NCBI GenBank assembly: GCA_964557565.1
Contig: CAZLAH010000002.1
Location: 1 to 60,929 of the forward strand
Source: UBA5232 sp964557565
GTDB taxonomy: Bacteria > Patescibacteriota > Dojkabacteria > SC72
DNA: 60,929 nucleotides
Direction: 5' to 3'
The notes below the pieces were generated by a model. It worked only from the letters and a program-made list of their open reading frames with translations. It did not search any database and was not told the origin of the DNA. Position numbers and translations under genes: made by a program. This document shows positions 57,805 to 60,929 of this stretch, in pieces. Within the stretch, counting starts at the first letter, position 1. Each line of letters opens with the position of its first letter.

Positions 57805-59245
57805 CAAGATAAAAGAGATACTAGGCTTAAACAGACGAAATCAGGAATATGTTCGTCCATATAACTCTCCTTCTGCTAAAAGGATTGCAGACAACAAGAT
57901 CCTTACCAAACAAGTTCTTTCCAGGGAAGGTATTAATACTCCTTCTGTATACAAATTGATTAAAAATGCAAAACAACTGAAATTCCTAGACTGGGATTCT
58001 TTACCAAAGAGTTTTGTCATAAAGCCAAATAAAGGTACTGGTGGTAATGGAATAATTGTGTTTTACGGAAAGAAGAAAGGTGAAAACTCTTGGATAAGAC
58101 CAAATGGTACTACAATGTCTCAAAAGGATATAGCCCTACATATTGAGAATATTTTGGAAGGGAGATTCTCAATGGGAGATAGAAGTGACATTGCAATCAT
58201 AGAAGAAAGAGTTAGAACAGACCCATTGCTTAAGCAATATTCCTTTAAGGGCGTACCTGATATTAGAATCATTTGTTTCAATGGAGTACCAATAATGGCT
58301 ATGACTAGGCTTCCAACAAGAAGATCAAATGGTACTGCAAATTTACACTCAGGAGCTATTTGTACTGGCTTAGATATTAGTACAGGAATTACTACCTACT
58401 CAATGCAAATGAATACGAAGAGTCTCTTTAGTGATACCTATGAGGGTATTGAATATACTACAGATCTGAAGGAAAACAAGAAATTAAGTGGTATTCAGAT
58501 ACCAAATTGGGACGAAATCTTAACAATAGCTCTTAAGTGCCAGAAGGCTAGCAAGCTTGGATATATTGGTGTTGACATAGCCCTAGATGCCGAAAAAGGA
58601 CCAGTTGTATTCGAATTGAACGCTAGACCAGGTTTAGGCATACAAGTTGCTAATCAAGCAGGATTAAGATGGAGGTTAGAGAAAGTAAAAGGCTTGGAAA
58701 TAAAGAGCATAAAGCATGGTATTAGAGTAGCGAAGAATCTTTTCGGGGGAGAGATAGAAGAAAGCATAGAAGCAATAAGTGGAAGGAAAGTCGTAAGTAT
58801 TACAGAGAAGATAGTTCTTTACAACAAGGAAGCTAATTTACAGAAAAGTATCAAAACCTCCGACAGAGAGGTTGCTACTGCCTTCATGGATACAGGAATT
58901 CAAAGCTCTAGAATATCTACAAGCCTCGCGAGTAGACTTGGATTCATTGGCACTATGAAATATTTCAATTCTTTGAATATTCCTAAACGATTTGAATCAC
59001 TCAAGGATGCACAAGAATACATTGACCAAAACCCAAACTTTTCAGGCCAAGAGAGTGTAAAAAGGATTGCAAAAATAATCGAAGATGGGATAATAAAAAT
59101 AAGACCTGTAATAGATGTAAGAATTAAAATTTCTGGTGAGATACAAGAGATAGAGATGGTCATAACTGAAGATTTAGAATATCTTGTAGTTATTGGACGA
59201 AACAATCTTAAAGGATATTTAATTGATACCAGTAAAACATTCTAA
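57791..59245 (+). CDS. RimK-related ATP-grasp ligase fused to a retropepsin-like domain
   Basis: A 484-residue fusion. Residues of about 1-325 match the alpha-L-glutamate ligase-related ATP-grasp family: YNSPSAKRIADNKILTKQVL, FVIKPNKGTGGNGIIV (ATP-binding), DIRIICFNGVPIMAMTRLPTRRSNG, LGYIGVDIALDAEKGPVVFELNARPGLGIQVAN (metal ligands). Residues of about 340-484 resemble the retropepsin-like RimK-associated protease, with the Asp motif MDTGIQSSRIS (DTG at 367-369) and VVIGRNNLKGYLID near the end. In many bacteria the two parts are separate neighbouring genes. Together they suggest building and trimming of an amino-acid tag. Confidence 0.88.
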   Translation: MFQNSKIKEILGLNRRNQEYVRPYNSPSAKRIADNKILTKQVLSREGINTPSVYKLIKNAKQLKFLDWDSLPKSFVIKPNKGTGGNGIIVFYGKKKGENSWIRPNGTTMSQKDIALHIENILEGRFSMGDRSDIAIIEERVRTDPLLKQYSFKGVPDIRIICFNGVPIMAMTRLPTRRSNGTANLHSGAICTGLDISTGITTYSMQMNTKSLFSDTYEGIEYTTDLKENKKLSGIQIPNWDEILTIALKCQKASKLGYIGVDIALDAEKGPVVFELNARPGLGIQVANQAGLRWRLEKVKGLEIKSIKHGIRVAKNLFGGEIEESIEAISGRKVVSITEKIVLYNKEANLQKSIKTSDREVATAFMDTGIQSSRISTSLASRLGFIGTMKYFNSLNIPKRFESLKDAQEYIDQNPNFSGQESVKRIAKIIEDGIIKIRPVIDVRIKISGEIQEIEMVITEDLEYLVVIGRNNLKGYLIDTSKTF

Positions 59246-60229
59246 ATGAAGACATATTCAGAATATTTAAAAGAAGCAGGGAATGTACACTTAGCATACT
59301 ATGTAGAAGCTGCAGATGAGTTGGGGATCAAATATTCAATAGTAGTACCAAAGCTGATGGCTATGTTTGAATATAAAAAGAAGCATTGGTTCATCATAAA
59401 TACAGTAACTCCCCTAACCTCTTCAACAAGTGCAACAATTTGCAAAAGAAAGCAGCTTACTAATCAAGTATTAAGCAAATTCGGATTACCAGTACCATAT
59501 CAAGAAAATATCTCAAGTGCTGTTAATGCAATAAAGTTCTTCAATAAATACAAAGATATAGTCATTAAACCGACTCAACAGCTTGGTGGACATGGAGTAT
59601 CAATACTCCCACAAAGCGAAGAACAGGTTATAAAAGCATATGAAATCGCTTTAGAGAGTTCTCATTCCAAAACCTCCAACAAAGTAATTGCAGAAGAATT
59701 TGTAACTGGAGAGAACTATCGCTTTCTAGTAGTTGGTGATAAGGTTATAGGTGTTGTAAGAAGAAAGGCAGCTCATGTTATTGGCAATAGCAAGAACACT
59801 ATAAGAGAACTAATACAGAAAGCAAATGAGGAGAAAGAGAAAGGCCTACTAATGCCAATCCTCATGGACAATGAGGTTATACTGAAACTTCAAAGATCAA
59901 ATTTAGACCTAGAATCTGTTCCCGATGAAGGAAAAGAGATAATATTAAGGTACAATTGCAATTTAACAACTGGTGGGACTACAGAGGAATGTATTAAAGA
60001 GGTCCACGATTACTACAAACAGATAGCCATAAAAGCCATCGAAGCTGTAGGCTCAGAGTTTGGAGGTGTAGATATAATTGCAGAGAATATATCTAAGCCA
60101 TCTAAAGTCGCAATAAACGAAATTAACTACAATCCAGGATTAAGATTGCATTACAAAGTAGACAAAGGAGAAGCAGTGAAGGTAGCAGTTCCAGTTATGG
60201 AATATATTAGGGATAAATATTTAAGTTAG
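59246..60229 (+). CDS. Cyanophycin-synthetase-like ATP-grasp ligase
   Basis: A 327-residue stand-alone ATP-grasp enzyme close to the central domain of CphA and GshF: ATICKRKQLTNQVLSKFGLPVP, VIKPTQQLGGHGVSI, EEFVTGENYRFLVVGDKVIGVVRRKAAHVIGN, LRYNCNLTTGGTTEECIKEVHDYY and FGGVDIIAENIS...AINEINYNPGLRLHY. The C-terminal Mur-ligase domain and the N-terminal domain of true CphA are absent, so it catalyses one kind of peptide or amide bond formation. It starts right at the previous stop. Confidence 0.88.
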   Translation: MKTYSEYLKEAGNVHLAYYVEAADELGIKYSIVVPKLMAMFEYKKKHWFIINTVTPLTSSTSATICKRKQLTNQVLSKFGLPVPYQENISSAVNAIKFFNKYKDIVIKPTQQLGGHGVSILPQSEEQVIKAYEIALESSHSKTSNKVIAEEFVTGENYRFLVVGDKVIGVVRRKAAHVIGNSKNTIRELIQKANEEKEKGLLMPILMDNEVILKLQRSNLDLESVPDEGKEIILRYNCNLTTGGTTEECIKEVHDYYKQIAIKAIEAVGSEFGGVDIIAENISKPSKVAINEINYNPGLRLHYKVDKGEAVKVAVPVMEYIRDKYLS

Positions 60230-60240
60230 TAAAAACAACA

Positions 60241-60929
60241 ATGAGTAAGATTAAAATACTACAAGGCCTAAATCTAGATTCTTCAATCTCAACAATTACA
60301 ATTGAGATACAACAAACAGAGAATGCAGAGAGACTACTGAACCTAGTTAAAAGCTACCATCCCATTTTCGCTAAAGAGTTTTTCTTCGAGAAAGGCACCC
60401 TAACTATAAGATCAAATATCACATTCTTTTGGAGAGAAGTTGCAAATACTCTCATAGATCTTTCAGAAAGCAAAATTGATTTTGAGAAAACAAAAGATAT
60501 CGTTGTAAATAAAGTAATAAAAGAAAGACTCTCCTCGATGACAACTATCCCCCTACTCCATACAGCGCATGCCATGCAGCTAGAAACTACACCTACAATA
60601 TTAATGAACGAAAGAGTTGAATACACAAAGTCTTACAACAGACATTACACAATTGGTACTGGTAAAAACTCTCAAACTATATATTCCATCTCATCTGGTA
60701 AAGATTCCAAGATTGCAAAAGAAATACAGAAAGATAAATGGTCTTCCAATCTCATGATCGAAAGATTAGGTCTCCCAATTCCTAAATGGGAAGTCATAGA
60801 TACAATCTCGGACATAGAACGTGTATGGGCCAGCTATCAGAAACCTGTAGTAATAAAACCTACTGGCCTAGTTGGAGGACACGGAGTTGTAGTAGGAATA
60901 GATTCTTTAGAGGAAGCGAAGAAGGCTTT
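60241..60929 (+). CDS. Second CphA-like ATP-grasp ligase (cut by window edge)
   Basis: The frame is open from the ATG at 60241 to the end of the window (229 codons, no stop). The N-terminal half is a separate domain of about 130 residues; a Met- and His-bearing stretch (SMTTIPLLHTAHAMQLE) is followed by IPLPKW-like LGLPIPKWEV and VVIKPTGLVGGHGVVVGI, the ATP-grasp nucleotide loop seen in the gene before it. It is 11 bases after that gene and surely in the same operon. It has the N-terminal domain of CphA-type proteins that 59246 lacks. The C-terminus is outside the window. Confidence 0.8.
   Translation, partial: MSKIKILQGLNLDSSISTITIEIQQTENAERLLNLVKSYHPIFAKEFFFEKGTLTIRSNITFFWREVANTLIDLSESKIDFEKTKDIVVNKVIKERLSSMTTIPLLHTAHAMQLETTPTILMNERVEYTKSYNRHYTIGTGKNSQTIYSISSGKDSKIAKEIQKDKWSSNLMIERLGLPIPKWEVIDTISDIERVWASYQKPVVIKPTGLVGGHGVVVGIDSLEEAKKA

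Noticed and set aside
1..60929. CRISPR array or mobile element
   Set aside because: No regularly spaced repeats, cas genes, transposase or integrase are present.
1..60929. UGA recoding as in Gracilibacteria or Absconditabacteria
   Set aside because: Conserved proteins read to full length with UGA as stop, and UGA ends at least one gene (7933-8280).

Overview
The window is a compact, AT-rich stretch of a bacterial genome that looks like a member of the Candidate Phyla Radiation (Patescibacteria). I base this on reduced versions of housekeeping proteins (an 812-residue Mfd, a 238-residue EF-Ts), ribosomal proteins with added tails, an AMP phosphorylase next to a ribose-1,5-bisphosphate isomerase, no rplI after the rpsF-ssb-rpsR set, and very tight gene packing with overlapping ends. 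The phylum cannot be fixed from sequence alone. All genes read with the standard bacterial code. Three runs of exactly 100 N (4184-4283, 15396-15495, 17582-17681) are assembly gaps, each inside or at the end of a gene.

Layout. 1-6083: release factor 1 and its methylase, then a minus-strand operon of two unknown proteins and two periplasmic-type proteases. 6100-10140: the rpsF-ssb-rpsR operon embedded among small accessory genes (6211, 7933, 8304, 8998, 9609) with strong promoters, strong ribosome binding sites and hairpins after the genes. 10143-22160: ychF, a transglutaminase-like exported protein, the AMP/R15P nucleotide salvage pair, a beta-CASP nuclease, the CCA enzyme, a sortase-type surface protein, a glycosyltransferase and PyrD. 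22219-27740: tRNA-Ser, an ABC ATPase and four exported proteins in a row. 27719-50155: almost all minus strand: rnhC, cysS, recR, ybaB, dnaX, mfd, pth, ybeY, yqeY, rpsU, rseP, frr, tsf, rpsB, radC, topA, dprA, the mreBCD-pbp2 shape operon and rpmB. 50223-56930: plus strand: a site-2 protease, a structured RNA, Thr, Tyr, Thr and Trp tRNAs, rpmG, secE, nusG, rplK and rplA, then three small accessory genes inserted before rplJ and rplL. 57136-60929: a 7-TM protein, an ATP-grasp/retropepsin fusion and two cyanophycin-synthetase-like ATP-grasp ligases, the last cut by the window edge.

Two systems stand out. First, the small accessory genes at 7933-10031 and 54638-55723 sit in transcription units with one repeated design: a -35/17 bp/-10 promoter, a 5' end that begins with a short motif, a strong Shine-Dalgarno site, a small protein of unknown function, and after the stop a motif complementary to the mRNA's own 5' end followed by a long perfect hairpin without a U-tract. 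The 5' and 3' motifs differ between units but remain complementary, which points to deliberate 5'-3' pairing of the mRNA. Second, the 57136-60929 cluster joins the 7TM / RimK-related ligase / retropepsin theme with two CphA-type ligases and probably makes or trims a peptide tag or polymer. Many housekeeping genes here (dnaX, ychF, radC, dprA and others) appear to be leaderless, with the -10 box exactly six bases before the ATG, in contrast to the Shine-Dalgarno-rich accessory units.
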